Of a stretch of 64,000 bases of DNA, positions 36,022-48,780 are shown one piece after another (the stretch's first letter is position 1; every line of letters starts with the position of its first letter). Origin of the DNA: Sindora glabra (Eukaryota > Streptophyta > Magnoliopsida > Fabales > Fabaceae); assembly GCA_020226215.1 (NCBI GenBank), contig CM035225.1, forward strand, positions 19,355,868-19,419,867. The letters are read 5' to 3'. Under the pieces are notes generated by a model, which did not search any database, was not told the origin of the DNA, and saw nothing but the letters and a program-made list of their open reading frames with translations. The position numbers were made by a program, and so were the translations under genes.

Positions 36022-38050
36022 CTAATAATCATGGAGTTAGCGCAGAACTGCTGGATAATATGAAGAGAGGTGCAAAAGAATTATTCAATCTTCCCATTGA
36101 GGAGAAGAAGAAGCTTTGGAGGAGGGAAGAGATATGGAGGGATTGGTCAAATGTTTGATGTGTCTGAAAAAACGCAGCTAGACTGGGTGATATATTCTAC
36201 TTGTTCACACTCCAGCTCACCTAAGGAAACCCTACTTATTCCCTAACATTCCCTTACCCTTCAGGTTTTCTCTCTCTCAAGCAGTTGTCTTGCCCATACT
36301 TTCTGAATTAAATCAAATTCTGTTGAAAGGGAAAGCATTTGGGGTAACAAGCATTGTTGCAAAATATCATATTGGTTCTATGTATGTAGTGACTTTAAAC
36401 TTTATTTGACTTGCAGAGATCATTTAGAGACTTATTGTGTAAAAATGAGAGACCTAGCCAACGTGATCCTTGAATTCATTGCAAAAGCTCTTGCAATTGA
36501 AGAAATGGATATCAAAGAATCATTTGGAGAAGGAGGGCAATCAGTAAGGATCAATTGGTATCCTCCATGTCCTCAACCAGAAGATGTCATTGGCCTCAAA
36601 GCTCACACTGACAATGCTGCACTGACGATCCTCCTCCAAATAAATGAAGTGGAAGGACTACAAATAAGAAGGATGGGATTGGATTCCTGTTAGGCCCTCC
36701 CTAATGCTTTTGTCATCAGTATTGGAGATGTTTTGGAGGTAAACCGCAAAAAATATCTTGGAACTTTTTGCATTAATGAACAGCTAGAACATCTTTAAAC
36801 AATGAAAATTAGGGCCCAAAAAAATATTATGATTTCTGTTGAACATTCTTTTTTCTCAAAATTTATTAATTTTCAAAATGATTTTAATTAGTTCATTTAA
36901 ATGACTTCCAACGTTTAAACCTGTTTTCAAAAAGTATGGATTTCCATTTTCTTTGTTTTGGAATATAATAAAAATTTATGAAATTTAATTAGAAGATAAA
37001 CTATAGTATAAAATGTTTTTTATGTTAAATGAAATAAATTTAGATATAATATCATGAAATTGACCTGATTTAACGGATCAATATGTTATCAAAAGAAAAT
37101 TTGGAAAATAATTAGTAAATTTGAATTACTTAGATCAAAACATGCTCTTTAACATGATTTCATTCGAAGTAAACTGAATTCTTCTAAAATTGGGTTTCAA
37201 TTAAGAATATCTATTTCTAACTTTACCATAATAATGAAATTTTGGATGGCATATTATTTTTTTAATAAGTTAGATATTTTGATATTATAATTGAGTGGCT
37301 CATACATAAAAAAATGACTATTAATTTTCAAAAGCAATAAATAATTACACAAAAATCTTAACAGTACAATAGATTATTGCAGAGAATAAAAATTGACTTG
37401 GTTAACTGTCAAACAATAAATATTACGCTAAAATTTTTGGAAAAATTACAAATAACCCAACAGTATGTTCCCAAAGACAATTCAATAAGCAATTCAGTAT
37501 CAATTTTCCTTGTTTTTTTCTTTTATTTTAAGAGTTATTTCCTTTGCCGCTTTGATTTTAAAGCTACATAACAATTGTCGCAGCCCACTCTTGTTTGTTT
37601 CGGCGGTCCATTCGGTGCGATGTTTCCGGATTGATATAGAACCATCCAAAAATTTTAAATTAAGATTCTATTTTGATTACCAAAGTATTAGAATTTTATT
37701 AGGATAAGACATATCCCCAAACCAAATACAATTAACTAACAATCCCATTGGATTTTTGCCTTTTTTTGAGGGACGAGATAGTGAGTAACGGGATCTACCG
37801 GAGCATGGAACATCGAGCAACTGTAAATTCGGAGAAAGAACGGATTTCCATAGCTACATTTTACGGACCAGAATGGAACGGAACCATAGGTCCAGCACCA
37901 AGCTTAGTCGCCGCAGAAAGACCAGCATTATTTAGAACAATTGGAGTGGCAGATTATTATAAGGAATACCTTTCGCTTAAGGCCCAGAACCGTGACAAAT
38001 CCCACGTTGATCTGTTAAGGATTGAAAATGAGGATCACAAAGGTTTTTAG
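36022..38050 (+). pseudogene. 2-oxoglutarate/Fe(II) dioxygenase, SRG1-like, exon 1 missing, frameshifted
   Basis: Three exons with GT-AG borders are visible: 36022-36264, 36417-36738 and 37778-38050. They encode the NNHGVSAELLDNMKR block, EEKKKLW, the double-stranded beta-helix with iron ligands HTD (near 36602) and His in YRSMEHRATV, and the 2-oxoglutarate-binding RIS in KERISIATFYGP. NEVEGLQI and YPPCPQPE mark the SRG1/codeine-demethylase-like clade of plant dioxygenases, which oxidise small molecules in the cytosol; the substrate is unknown. The usual first exon (N-terminal DIOX_N start) is absent, probably in the gap. Seven single-base deletions (about 36129, 36143, 36187, 36212, 36669, 36677, 36695), an eighth possible near 36027, break the frame. 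The last exon is clean. It is either a young pseudogene or poor sequence. Confidence 0.85.
36739..37777 (+). other. Last intron of the dioxygenase gene
   Basis: A 1039-bp intron, GTAAAC at the donor and GGACGAG at the acceptor after a T-rich stretch. AT-rich with no recognised insertion. Confidence 0.75.
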
Positions 38051-39023
38051 AGCTTTGTTTGCTTGTACATTGTTTAAAAAAGAAAAAAAAAAGAACAACC
38101 GAGCTGTACGTGCAAGACACATAACATCAGTGATGATAAGTGCCAATAAAAATAGATATTTTTTTATTTTGTAGAAGGCATTTTCTATAAAAAAATTTCC
38201 TTATGTTTTTATATAGATAAATATTTTAGAAATAATATATTGTCTTTATACTTTATTATAAAAATAAAATAATATTTATAGTTATAGTAATTGAAAAAAT
38301 AGCTTCTTTTTTTTTTTAAAAAAATCTTTTCACCAAACTTCTTATATTTAATTTAAAACATATATAAAATTTGCTATCATATTAATAATTTATAAGTATG
38401 TTATTACAAAAGATATTTTTCATAAAAATAAATAGAACCAAAATAATTTATGATTACCACTCCTACCCTTTGAAAAAGATGCATGGCGTCATTATTTTGT
38501 TGAAAGTTGAATATTTTAGTTAACCCATAGTCAACAAAGCAATAAAGCATACCTGTATACTTGGCATGGGATTCACCTTTCATTCAGTTAAAAAAAAGTT
38601 AAGTATATGTTGTCGTTCATATGTTCTGAGGGCGTTTGGTTAAGTGGGATCAATTTAATTGATTGACTAATTATGTCAGGATATTAATAAATAATTTATT
38701 TAATCAGTTTAAACTTTCAATCAGTTAATTTAAAGAAAAAAGCTAAACAACAGAATATTTTCAAATACTTAATTTACAAAAAATCTATAAAAATTAAAAT
38801 TATCTTCAAATTACATAGTAATAAGGCCCGTTTAGTTCAAGGTATTCAAGAAAGAAAAAGAAAATCAAAATTTTTCATTTCTTTTATATCTATTTGATTT
38901 AGAAAGATTTTATTCTCTTTTCTCATTTTCTGTCAATGAGATTATTCTAAATGAAGTAATGAAAATTTCCCCCCAATGGTCAAGGAACCTTTTTTTATTT
39001 TGAGTTTTAGGTTTATAATTTTC

Positions 39024-39071
<48 letters not shown>

Positions 39072-42000
39072 TAAGAATAGTAATGATAACAATATTAATA
39101 AGTAATAAAAATAAAATATCAATAATAGTGATAATAATAAAATAATAAATACAATAATTAAGATATTATAATCATTAGTAAAAATTTAATTAATATTATA
39201 AATAGCAGTGCTAAATATGAACATTGATATAATAATAATAAACAAATAAATAATGAAAGAGAAATTAAAAGTGATAATAATATTAATAAAATAACAATAC
39301 TATAATAATAAAATAATAATTATAAAAATAATAATAAATAATTAAAGTAAAAATAAAAATAATAATATATTAATAGTTAAAAATATTAAATAATAAATAA
39401 TTATAAAAATATAATATTAATTGATGATAAATTGAATAGTAATAATAAATAAAAAATAAATATAATTATAAATAATAAAAATAAATTTTTAATTATAGTA
39501 ATAATGAGTAAAATAGTAATAAATAATAAGATAATAATTATAATAATAAATATAAAAATTAATTTAAAAATAAAAAGTAAGTTAATTTTCCTTCAATGTG
39601 CCATTTGTTAATAAAGTAAATTAAGGGAACTTGATTCTTTTTCATAGAGCAAATAGACCGTGGGCGAATTGGCTTCTTAAATTCTTTTCACCAAAAATAA
39701 GAAAACCAAGTTTTCTTGAAAGCTTCTTCCAAAAAAAGGTGAATATATTACTTTAAAAACATGTAAAATATTTAAACAACATTAAAATAATAATTGTGAG
39801 TTTTGAATCAAATACAAGCAATAACCTTAATATCAAAAGAAGCAATAGCAACATTATCAAGTGTAAAATGATTGCAAGGATCAAAGCATTAAAGTACCAT
39901 GATCTTCCAAACAAATTGAAGCAATTTCTTTGAAATCATAGATCAATATTAAACAATAATATGAAATTTAAAGTGCATGAAAATATAAAAGAGTAGGAAA
40001 AAAGAGATAATATCAATGATTTTTACAAAGGTTTAATAATTCAAAAGGAATGCCTTTTAGGTCTACTTTCCTTTTCTTAGCCTATTAAATTTTACTTGAG
40101 ATATTCATTAGATTTGACCAAGTTATAATACTTAATTTTACAAGATCTTCCATATTAGGATTTCAATTACTATTTAGCTTTACAAGATCCAGCTAATCCA
40201 CACTAAAATTTTAATCATTACCTAACTTTATAAGATTCATCTAATTTTTACTAGGATTTTAAATTACCACCTAATTTTATAAAATCTACACCAATCTTTA
40301 CTAGGATTTCAATAAGTTCAAAGAAGATTTCCTCACAATCTCTTCAAGAGATTTTATAATAATCACTCAACATTCTTCAAATGTGGATATGCAAGTTTAA
40401 TTGAGTTCAATGCTTTTCTAGAGAGAGATTAGAAGAAGATGAAGCACAAAGAGTTTTTAACAATATGATATGCAAGTTCATGACCATTAGCTATCCATCT
40501 TTTGGAGTAGGAAGTTATTTATAGAGAAATGCTTTTTGGTTTACAAGTATACCTATTGCTCAAATTGGTTTTGGCTAGTTCAAGAAGCTTGTTTTGTTGA
40601 CCAAATAGTGTTGAAAATAGCTTAGCTTTGGATCTTCTCTCTCTAGCAACTTTTCTTGATCATGATTTTGATATATTTTCAAATTTTGCTAAAGGAGAAA
40701 TTCGTCAATAATAATAAGGCAGTTCCAATGAGTTTCTAGAAGCAAGTTGTTGCCTAAATTACCTCATCTCTAAACAAATATAATAAATTAATATATAACA
40801 ATCAAGCCACATGTTGCTATTTAATATATATTCACTTGTTCTATTTACTTTTTAACTCACTAGTGAATAAAATATAATTAAATAGGTTAATAGTCAATAA
40901 GATCAATAAAATATGGTAAAGCTTTATTTAATTTATAAACTAGTCAAGCTTTAGGCTTTATTGGTCTCCATGTTTATCACTTTTAAAAATCAAACAAATG
41001 GAGAGAAATTATAATTACATGGGAAATTACAATTTAGAAAGATTTGGGCTTGGATGATGGAAGAGTAGAGGTCTAATAATTTTGTGGACTTATCAATTTA
41101 ACAAAATAATCAAATTAGCTTATGCAAATTGGATGCACAAAAGATGATATCATAAAATGAATTATCCAATTTATCATTTCATATAAAATCATCACAAAAT
41201 AATTAGGCCGAAAATTTTAATTTTTTCCATTTGATTCCTCATTTTGCTTCAAACAAAATAGGTAATTATGGAATATTCATTCCTTTATCACTTTGTTTTC
41301 TTTTCTTGATTTCTTTCTCTTTCCTTAATTAAACTGAACAGGTTCCTAATTATTTGTTAAAGATGTTGATGGGTGGAATTAAACCTCGTACTATTAACAA
41401 AAAATGCTCAATACTCAACTACAATATCACTATATGCCTTTATTCTTATGTGTATTAATTAAATATTTATTAGGATAAAATTATTTTTTTATAAATAATA
41501 AATAACCATTTAAATTTTTATTAAATTTACATAATAAGATAATTATTATATTATGTTAAGGACTTTGTTATATAATTATCTAATGAATTTAAAATTTTCA
41601 TATTAATAAAATAAAAATTAATAAAGTTAATTTATACATAAATATAATACATAGACACTTATATATACTCAAATAAATCATAAAATATATTCATATTTTT
41701 ATATGTCTTTTTATATATAAGCAACAAATTTCACTTTAAACAACTAATATTGGAAGTTAATACAATCAATTATCTACTAACAATTAATTAAATTAACTAG
41801 TTATCAAATAGGGTGTTTGTGAAACTTTTATATATGCATGTTAGAAATTGTACTTTTTAATTTTTAAGTGATTGATAATATCATGGCCTTCTTTTGATTG
41901 GGTGTAACAAGGAACAACATATGTTATAATTATTGGAATATATAACTACAAGCAAGGAATCTATATGATGCGAATGTAAGTATATTAAATACTAGCTTGT
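38051..42000. other. AT-rich intergenic DNA with probable nested TIR elements
   Basis: No gene seen. Two candidate terminal-repeat pairs are nested. The outer is GGGCGTTTGGTTAAGTGGG (38631) with an inverse partner near 41770-41820. The inner is GGCCCGTTTAGTTCAAGG (38826) with an inverse partner near 41295-41345. Both look like hAT or PIF MITE ends but are diverged. Between them lies a long AAT-rich stretch (39023-39560). A third possible MITE end is near 38440. Confidence 0.4.
39023..39072. repeat. (AAT)n microsatellite
   Basis: About 50 bp of AAT/ATA repeat, followed by 500 bp of related but impure AAT-rich sequence. Confidence 0.9.
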
Positions 42001-42299
42001 AACCCGTACAATGCAGGATTTAATTAATTTTAATTGATAATAATTTATGATATATTTTTAAATTTTAAATTATAAGGTGTTTAAATAATTAATGTAAAAT
42101 ATGTTAGTATGTTTATATTAATTAAATAATTATGAAATTGATATAATTATATTTAAATTAAGTAAGAGGATATACTGTATTTTTTAACTCATTGCTAATT
42201 GATAAACTTGTCATATTATTATAATATTACATTAATAGTGATCAACATTTAGAAGAATGCATGCACGTGTAAATATTAAAACAAATTAAATTAAAAAAT

Positions 42300-42340
<41 letters not shown>

Positions 42341-43689
42341 ATTCTTAATTCTATATTAATATAAATTGTTATAGATAATAAAAAAATTGTGTAATTTATA
42401 ATATTTTCAAATACTTTTCAAATAAAAAATATCTAATTGATTAGATACATTAGTGTAATGAAAAGTTATATGTTGTAATGTAAATGTATATATGCTAAAT
42501 ATAACCAATGATTGAAATTCAATGTGCAATGGAAAGATGAATATACATTTACCTTTAATAGAAATTCAAATACACACACACACACATACATACACTTTTC
42601 AATCTTTGACAGAAAAATTGCATTAAATAACTTTTCAATGCTAAACATGTAAAGGTTTTTTTTGTCTTATCAACTTGCAATGCAAGGATAAATGTACATT
42701 AACCTTATGCCATATTAGAATTATAGAAAAAAAAAATTCATCTCACATAATGAAACAAGTCATGCATAACAAATTTACTTTACATAAAAAAGTTAGTATA
42801 AACTACAAAACTTGTAAAAAGAAAAAGCTTATAGGTTCAAAAGTATTCTTTGTTAGAATGAGATTCTCCTTTGCTTATTTCTCTAGTTGAAGAGTATCAT
42901 TATCTAAACTCATTGTTTAAATTTATTCTCACCTATATAGCTATTTTAAGAAAAATATTGCACATTAATATTTTCAAATAGAATAATGTCTAATTTTATT
43001 ATAGTATTAAAATTTTAATATTATTATACATTGTATTTTAACATAGTAAACTAAATGAATGTTAAAAATTAGAAAGTAATTTTTTTTATTTTTAAAATTT
43101 TTCCAATACAACCATGCCATATATAACTACTAAGAAGTAATCAAAAAAGAAAATGATCCTCGTAGAAGAAAATCAAAGAAACATAAAACTATTTTCAAAG
43201 AGATCAATCCTCATCAATTAACAATCATGGTGAAGTGACATGCTAGCAGGAATCATCGAAAGTAGCCAATAATTGTTGAAATGGCACTACAATGATTTAA
43301 TAGTTGGTTGTTGTCAATAGTAAAATAATGTCACTTAGAAACTGAATGACTTGCTTGATTAGAGTTAGCATTAATCATGCATTTTAAGATTTGAGATTGG
43401 AAGACATGAGAGAAAGGTGAAAAAAAAAAAAAGAAAGTTGGCCAATAGATTAAAAAGAAAAGGAAAGAGATTGTTAGTAAAAGTTTGAATATCTTCTGAC
43501 GATTTAATATGAAAATAGAAATGGAAATCAATCGAAGATAAAGGGGTGATTTTTATTAGAATAAATGAAACCAGTGCTTATAGAAATCAACTTGATAAGA
43601 GAAAGAAATTAGTAAGATTATTTTAAAGAGAAATAAAATGTATGGAAATTATAAAAATTTAATAAATCAAGGATAGAGATTAGAAAATA

Positions 43690-44022
43690 TTATGAAAATG
43701 TAATAAATAAGGAAAAGAGATTCGAGAATTTTTTCTCAATTTAATATAAATTACTATATATAAATGGGAGATTCAATTCCAAAAAAATTAGTAAATCAAG
43801 GAAAGAAATTAAAGAGATTATAAAAATAAAATAAATAAAGGAAAGAAATTAGGGAGATTATTCCAAAAAGGAAGAAAATGCAAGAAAATTAAAAAGCTTA
43901 ATAAATTAAGGAAGTAAATCACAGGGATTATGAAAATATAATAAATTAGGAAAAAATAGGAGGTTTTAGTTTTTCTCTCAATTTAATATGAATTGCTATA
44001 TATAAATAAAAGATTTAATCCC
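43690..44022. repeat. Duplicated block of about 90 bp, 241-bp spacing
   Basis: 'tctcaatttaatatRaatt' followed by CTATATATAAAT occurs at 43732-43770 and again at 43975-44012. The preceding 'gattatgaaaa..taataaat' is also shared. The two copies carry the same TATA-like core. The block might be a tandem duplication within an old LTR. Confidence 0.6.
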
Positions 44023-44088
44023 TTGTATTGATTGCATATGTGCGACTTATTGTGACATAATATTTATTGAGAAGAAATGATAAATTGA

Positions 44089-44220
44089 CATATGGCAAAT
44101 TATGAGAACAACACTTTGTAAAAAAGAAGGCAAAGAACATTATAGTTAATACACATGACAAGTTATAGGAATGACACTTGATATAAAAAGAGGTAGAAAA
44201 CATTATGGCTAATAGATAAT
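44089..44220. repeat. About 66-bp tandem duplication
   Basis: 'catatggcaaattatgagaa' to 'aacattatagttaatacac' is followed by a diverged second copy ('catgacaagttataggaatg' to 'aacattatggctaatag'). Confidence 0.6.
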
Positions 44221-46820
44221 ATATAGATTTAATAAAGAAATCCTCCTACTTTATGCAAGAAAAATTATAGGACTTTCAGTAATTCAATAATAATTATAGT
44301 GTGCGCTATGATTCTCTCAATATCAACAAAAAATGTAAATGCTAAATAGTATTAAATTATAGGAAAAGATAAAGAGGAATGATACAATATCATGAAATGT
44401 TTTTGTAAAATTTTAAATTTTCGTTGTAACTTTTGCAACTTCTATTTAAAAATTTGCTTTTGTTTATAAACTCTCTCACAAAAAGAGTGTTGCAAGTATC
44501 ATTGTCCAATTATTAAATCTTTTAAAAAATTTGTTTTAAGTTGCAAGAATTCATAAAAAATATACCTCATATCCTAGTTAATTGATTAATTTTATAAAAC
44601 AATTGCATTCAAGTATATGAAAAAAAATTCAAATTTTATGCAAAAGTTTCAAGTTTTTCATAAAATAACATAATTCTTAATGAAGTGGCATCGAAGTAAA
44701 ACACTAAATCCTATCATTATAATCTGCATGTTTTAATAATATATTGATTCTGGTGTTTTACCGGTGGAGGTTATTATTATTGTAAGTTTAGAAAAGAATC
44801 ATTTGGAGCATAATTGTAAATCATTGTGACTGGAGTTAATGAAGAAAGAAAAAACCAAAATTAGATGTGCTTAAGGAGTTGCTATGCCATATACAATTTT
44901 TTAAGAAATAAAGTATTTTCTTTATTCTTTGTCACTTTTCTTTCTTATTAAATTATTTAATTTTTTTATTTTGAATGATAAAGAATAAAATTTTCATTCA
45001 AAGATATTATGTCTAAATATCACTCTAGGCAACTTACTTGTAACAAATGTGAAGTTATGCATTAAACCATAATGATATAAACAATATTGAGGTCACCAGG
45101 TATATGCAATATTTAAAGCTACAAATTTAAATGTACAAAATTTTCAATACCATTGGTTTTTTGGGCTTTTGCCAAATTTACAAAAATTTTATCGTCATTG
45201 GTTCTAAACAGGATTTAGAAGCTTTTGTTAGTAGAAATAATAATTCAAACTATGCAAAAAGAACAAAAAAACACAGGACGCAAATAACATAAATGTAAAT
45301 TTACACTTTAATCATATCCATAGGTTAAAATATAAAATGAGGCTTAACAGTAATAATGCTAAATAAAATAATTATTCCAATTCATTGGCATTAGTTGCAT
45401 CATGTTGAACATTTTGTCTACACTCTAGATTTCAAAAAAATCGAAATTGATTGTTCTTGGTTCTAACTTAGGAAGTACTTTGAAGTTCTAGAAATGCTAG
45501 GAGAAAAAAATGAAATTGCATAAAATATAAATAAATTTTAGACACATAAATGTTTAATTAGAGAAATAAACTCATAAAGTAATAAAATAATTTTAATTTA
45601 GGTGAGCATAATCATTTGTAAGAAGTAAGGCTGACACCTCATTGCAAGAGCCATAGATTTATTTGTTCTAATTTTTCGTGCACCTTATTGCAAAGCTAGT
45701 TTAATTTACGCACCTTTTATAAATTTTTAGATAAATTACACTAACTTCCCTTGACACTTGACTTAATTACACTCCTTTCACTTTGATTTTTAGAAATGCA
45801 CTTAACCTCTCATAAAGTTAACTTTGATCGATGAAATTAATTTTACTTTGTAAATTGTCTAAATTATCCTTTTCAAATCTCAAGAGAGCTTTGCTTCATT
45901 TATCTAAACTCACATTAGTTGAATTTTTTCTGTGAAAAAAATTTTCATTTCCCACCTGAAAATTCTCGCTCTTTTTCTTTGTTTCTTTGGATTACAGAAC
46001 CTTTAAGTTTCCCAAATTTTAGGTAGCTAACATGATGTTGATGGCTAATACAATAATTTATCTCTAAAGAGAACAACCCAATCAAGATCCCTGTCTTAAC
46101 TTATGGTGCTTTCGAAGGTGATCAATTTGCATTTGTGATTTTGAAAAACAAATTTGTACACATGAGTGTAGTAGCTTTTGACAAGATGAGGTTGAGAACA
46201 ATAATATTTGAATTTTCTAGTTTTATGAAAAAAAGATTATTCACTTGTTTTGGTATTGTGAAAATTAGTATTACTACAAAATTATCCTTTAATGTCAATT
46301 AGTTTTTCATTTTAATGTCGGTTACAAATTGATGCATATACAATTATCTTTATATGTTAGGTTATTTTACATTAGCGAAAAACTAATGTGACAAAAATAC
46401 ACAATAATGTTAGTTTTATATAAATAATAACCATCCACATTTCTTACAATTATGGTGGTAAATTAAATAATATTCAACTAGGTTTATTTTAAATAATCAA
46501 CGTGATATGACTTTCCCCTAACCCACCCTTTTCTTTCTTGTGTAGTCCCTTCTTGCATATCCTTCATCCTAACATTCCTCCTCCTGCATTCCTTCATGTT
46601 TGATTTTTATTAACTCCTAACATTTTTAATAATACTTTAAAATTCCAATTTTAACAATTTTAAAGACTATAAGAAAATAATGAAAACAATGAAATTTTAT
46701 ATTTGATACCCATTGCCAATATGTAAGGTTGGCACTCCTTAGAAAAATTATCTTGAGTCTAATATCTATCAACACAATGAATATTTATTAGAATTTGATG
46801 TATAATATTACACATCTCAT

Positions 46821-46839
46821 ATACATACATACATATACA

Positions 46840-46883
<44 letters not shown>

Positions 46884-46911
46884 TACACACATACATACAT
46901 ACATACATACA

Positions 46912-46945
<34 letters not shown>

Positions 46946-46950
46946 CATAT

Positions 46951-47003
<53 letters not shown>
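46821..47003. repeat. Compound CA / CATA / TA microsatellite
   Basis: About 180 bp of (CA)n, (CATA)n and (TA)n in sequence. The long open frames here on both strands are repeat artefacts. Confidence 0.95.
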
Positions 47004-47007
<4 letters not shown>

Positions 47008-47940
47008 TTTTATATATATATAGTGGATAGTATCACTAAACATTAAAAGAAAAAGAATGAAATCAAATTTTTTATTTGTACAACTTGCAAAATTGTATCA
47101 AAAGGAAAGTCAATAAAGTATGGTTAATTTTGAAATTAGAAACTAAGTTATAAAAACAAAACATAAAAAAGTTGAGAAAGTTTGTTGTTTATATTCTGCA
47201 CTTTTTTAATGAACACATAACCTTACAAATTTATTGACAGGTTAATAGATCTTTAATATTGCAAAACAATTAGTTAGCATAAATACAAAAAATTAAAAAG
47301 AATCATTTTAAGGTTGCAATGTAAGTATACTTTAGTAGAGAAAATAATTTTAATGTTGAAAAAGTTTTACGATAAAATTTATAAATGGTATTATGAATTC
47401 ACTCTTTTTATTTTTATCTCACACCTTATGATTTGAATGAATTTTTTTAATATTAAATATCATATCTTAAGAAAATGTTGATGTGTATTGTAAAATGATA
47501 TCATTCAACTATAAAGGTTTAAACGTCAATTTTTAATAAAAAACTGACGTCATAAACCAAAATATTTTGTTTAAAAATATGTTTCAAGAAAAAAATATGT
47601 ACCATGAAGGGTATGTAGGTGTAAGGAATGAATACTTCATTTTTGGTTATACTTTATAGAATGTTGTCGTATTTTGATATTAAATAATGTTGTAGATGCC
47701 AGTAAATGCTTACCATCATCTCTCTTTAGAGGAAGATGATGTACTGTCTTTTCCTACTGGGAAAAGCCCCAGATGGGACTTGGAAATTAGTAGTCAATGA
47801 AACTATAAGGATACATTAAATAATTGGCAATATAAAAAAGGTAGGCTGTATCATATAGGTTAAAATGAAGGTACCACTATTCCTCTAGTTGGGTACCAAG
47901 TGTAGTAATTGATCATCATTATAGGAAATTAATACTCTTT

Positions 47941-48057
47941 AAAGTTAGTTTATTGTACTTCCCCATACAATAAGGTAATGTTGAGTGTGCTTATTTTGTG
48001 ATGAAATATATGGGTGAGATAATTAAATACATGAAGATGGATGAAGACCTTAAAAAG
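47941..48057 (+). pseudogene. C48 (Ulp1-like) peptidase fragment in the CACTA-like element
   Basis: The plus strand reads ECAYFVMKYMGEI (47982-48020), matching the active-site Cys region 'ECGYYVMRYMxEI' of plant Ulp1-like SUMO peptidases. Such domains are often carried by CACTA and MULE elements. A donor-like AAAAAG/GTAATT follows at 48057. Upstream sequence from about 47700 may belong to the same gene but is too decayed to assign. Confidence 0.6.
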
Positions 48058-48255
48058 GTAATTCGTTTGAATTTTATTTATTTTCATACTTATGTAAAAC
48101 ATCAATTTTGTATGTAAATATGCAATTTTTTAAAGGTGACACCAACCCCTAAAATAAAGAAGAAATGGAATGCTTGTAGGATGAATGGTCTATATATGTC
48201 TTAACTAAGAGATGTGCATTGGCTTGAAGGAGCTATTAAATGTATATATATTCAA

Positions 48256-48380
48256 TTTTTGTAAAGCTTAGTGGGATCACTTGTAAATGAAAATATTTGA
48301 TCTTTGTAAAACTTAGTGGGATTACTTGTAAATGAATATATTTGATCTTTGTAAAACTTAGTGGGATTACATGTAAATGA
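48256..48380 (+). repeat. 45-bp tandem repeat, 2.7 copies
   Basis: GTAAARCTTAGTGGGATYAC recurs at 48261, 48306 and 48351, exactly 45 bp apart, with very few differences. This makes it younger than the surrounding element. Confidence 0.9.
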
Positions 48381-48559
48381 CAAACTCATTTTGAGCTAAC
48401 ATTATATGGTTTATTAATGTTATCTATAAGGTGGTGCTTTTTTATATCAATAAGTGTGTCCAACTATATTTTTTATGCAACAAGTTTTGGTTGCTAGTTT
48501 CTACTTTTGGATAGTAACCATAAAAAAATAGCAAGAGAAACAATATCAATTGTTTACTA

Positions 48560-48780
48560 AAAATTGACATCGATACATTATGATATTGGTTTTTTAACTT
48601 CCAACCAATATAGGAAAACTAAGTATTTCACATTTAGACATTGGTTGGTAATAAACTAATGTGTAGTAAACTAAAAATCAACATCAATACCTTATGACGT
48701 CAATTTTTAAATTCAACTAACATGGAAAACCAATGTATTTCACATTTAGACATTGGTTAATAATAAATTAATGTGTAATA
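48560..48780. repeat. About 110-bp direct repeat, two copies
   Basis: Both units hold 'gtatttcacatttagacatt' (near 48625 and 48738) and end 'aaaYtaatgtgta'. It is subterminal to the CACTA-like right end. Confidence 0.75.

Larger units (their letters stand above)
42001..46270. other. AT-rich intergenic DNA with tandem repeats
   Basis: No coding similarity seen. It includes a TA microsatellite at 42302-42338, a short CA run near 42570, and the repeated blocks at 43690-44220. The block around 44300 ('gtgtgcgctatgattctctc') may be an LTR edge, unresolved. Confidence 0.45.

Noticed and set aside
46759..47043. 94-codon minus frame and overlapping 69-codon plus frame
   Set aside because: They are translations of CA/CATA/TA microsatellites.
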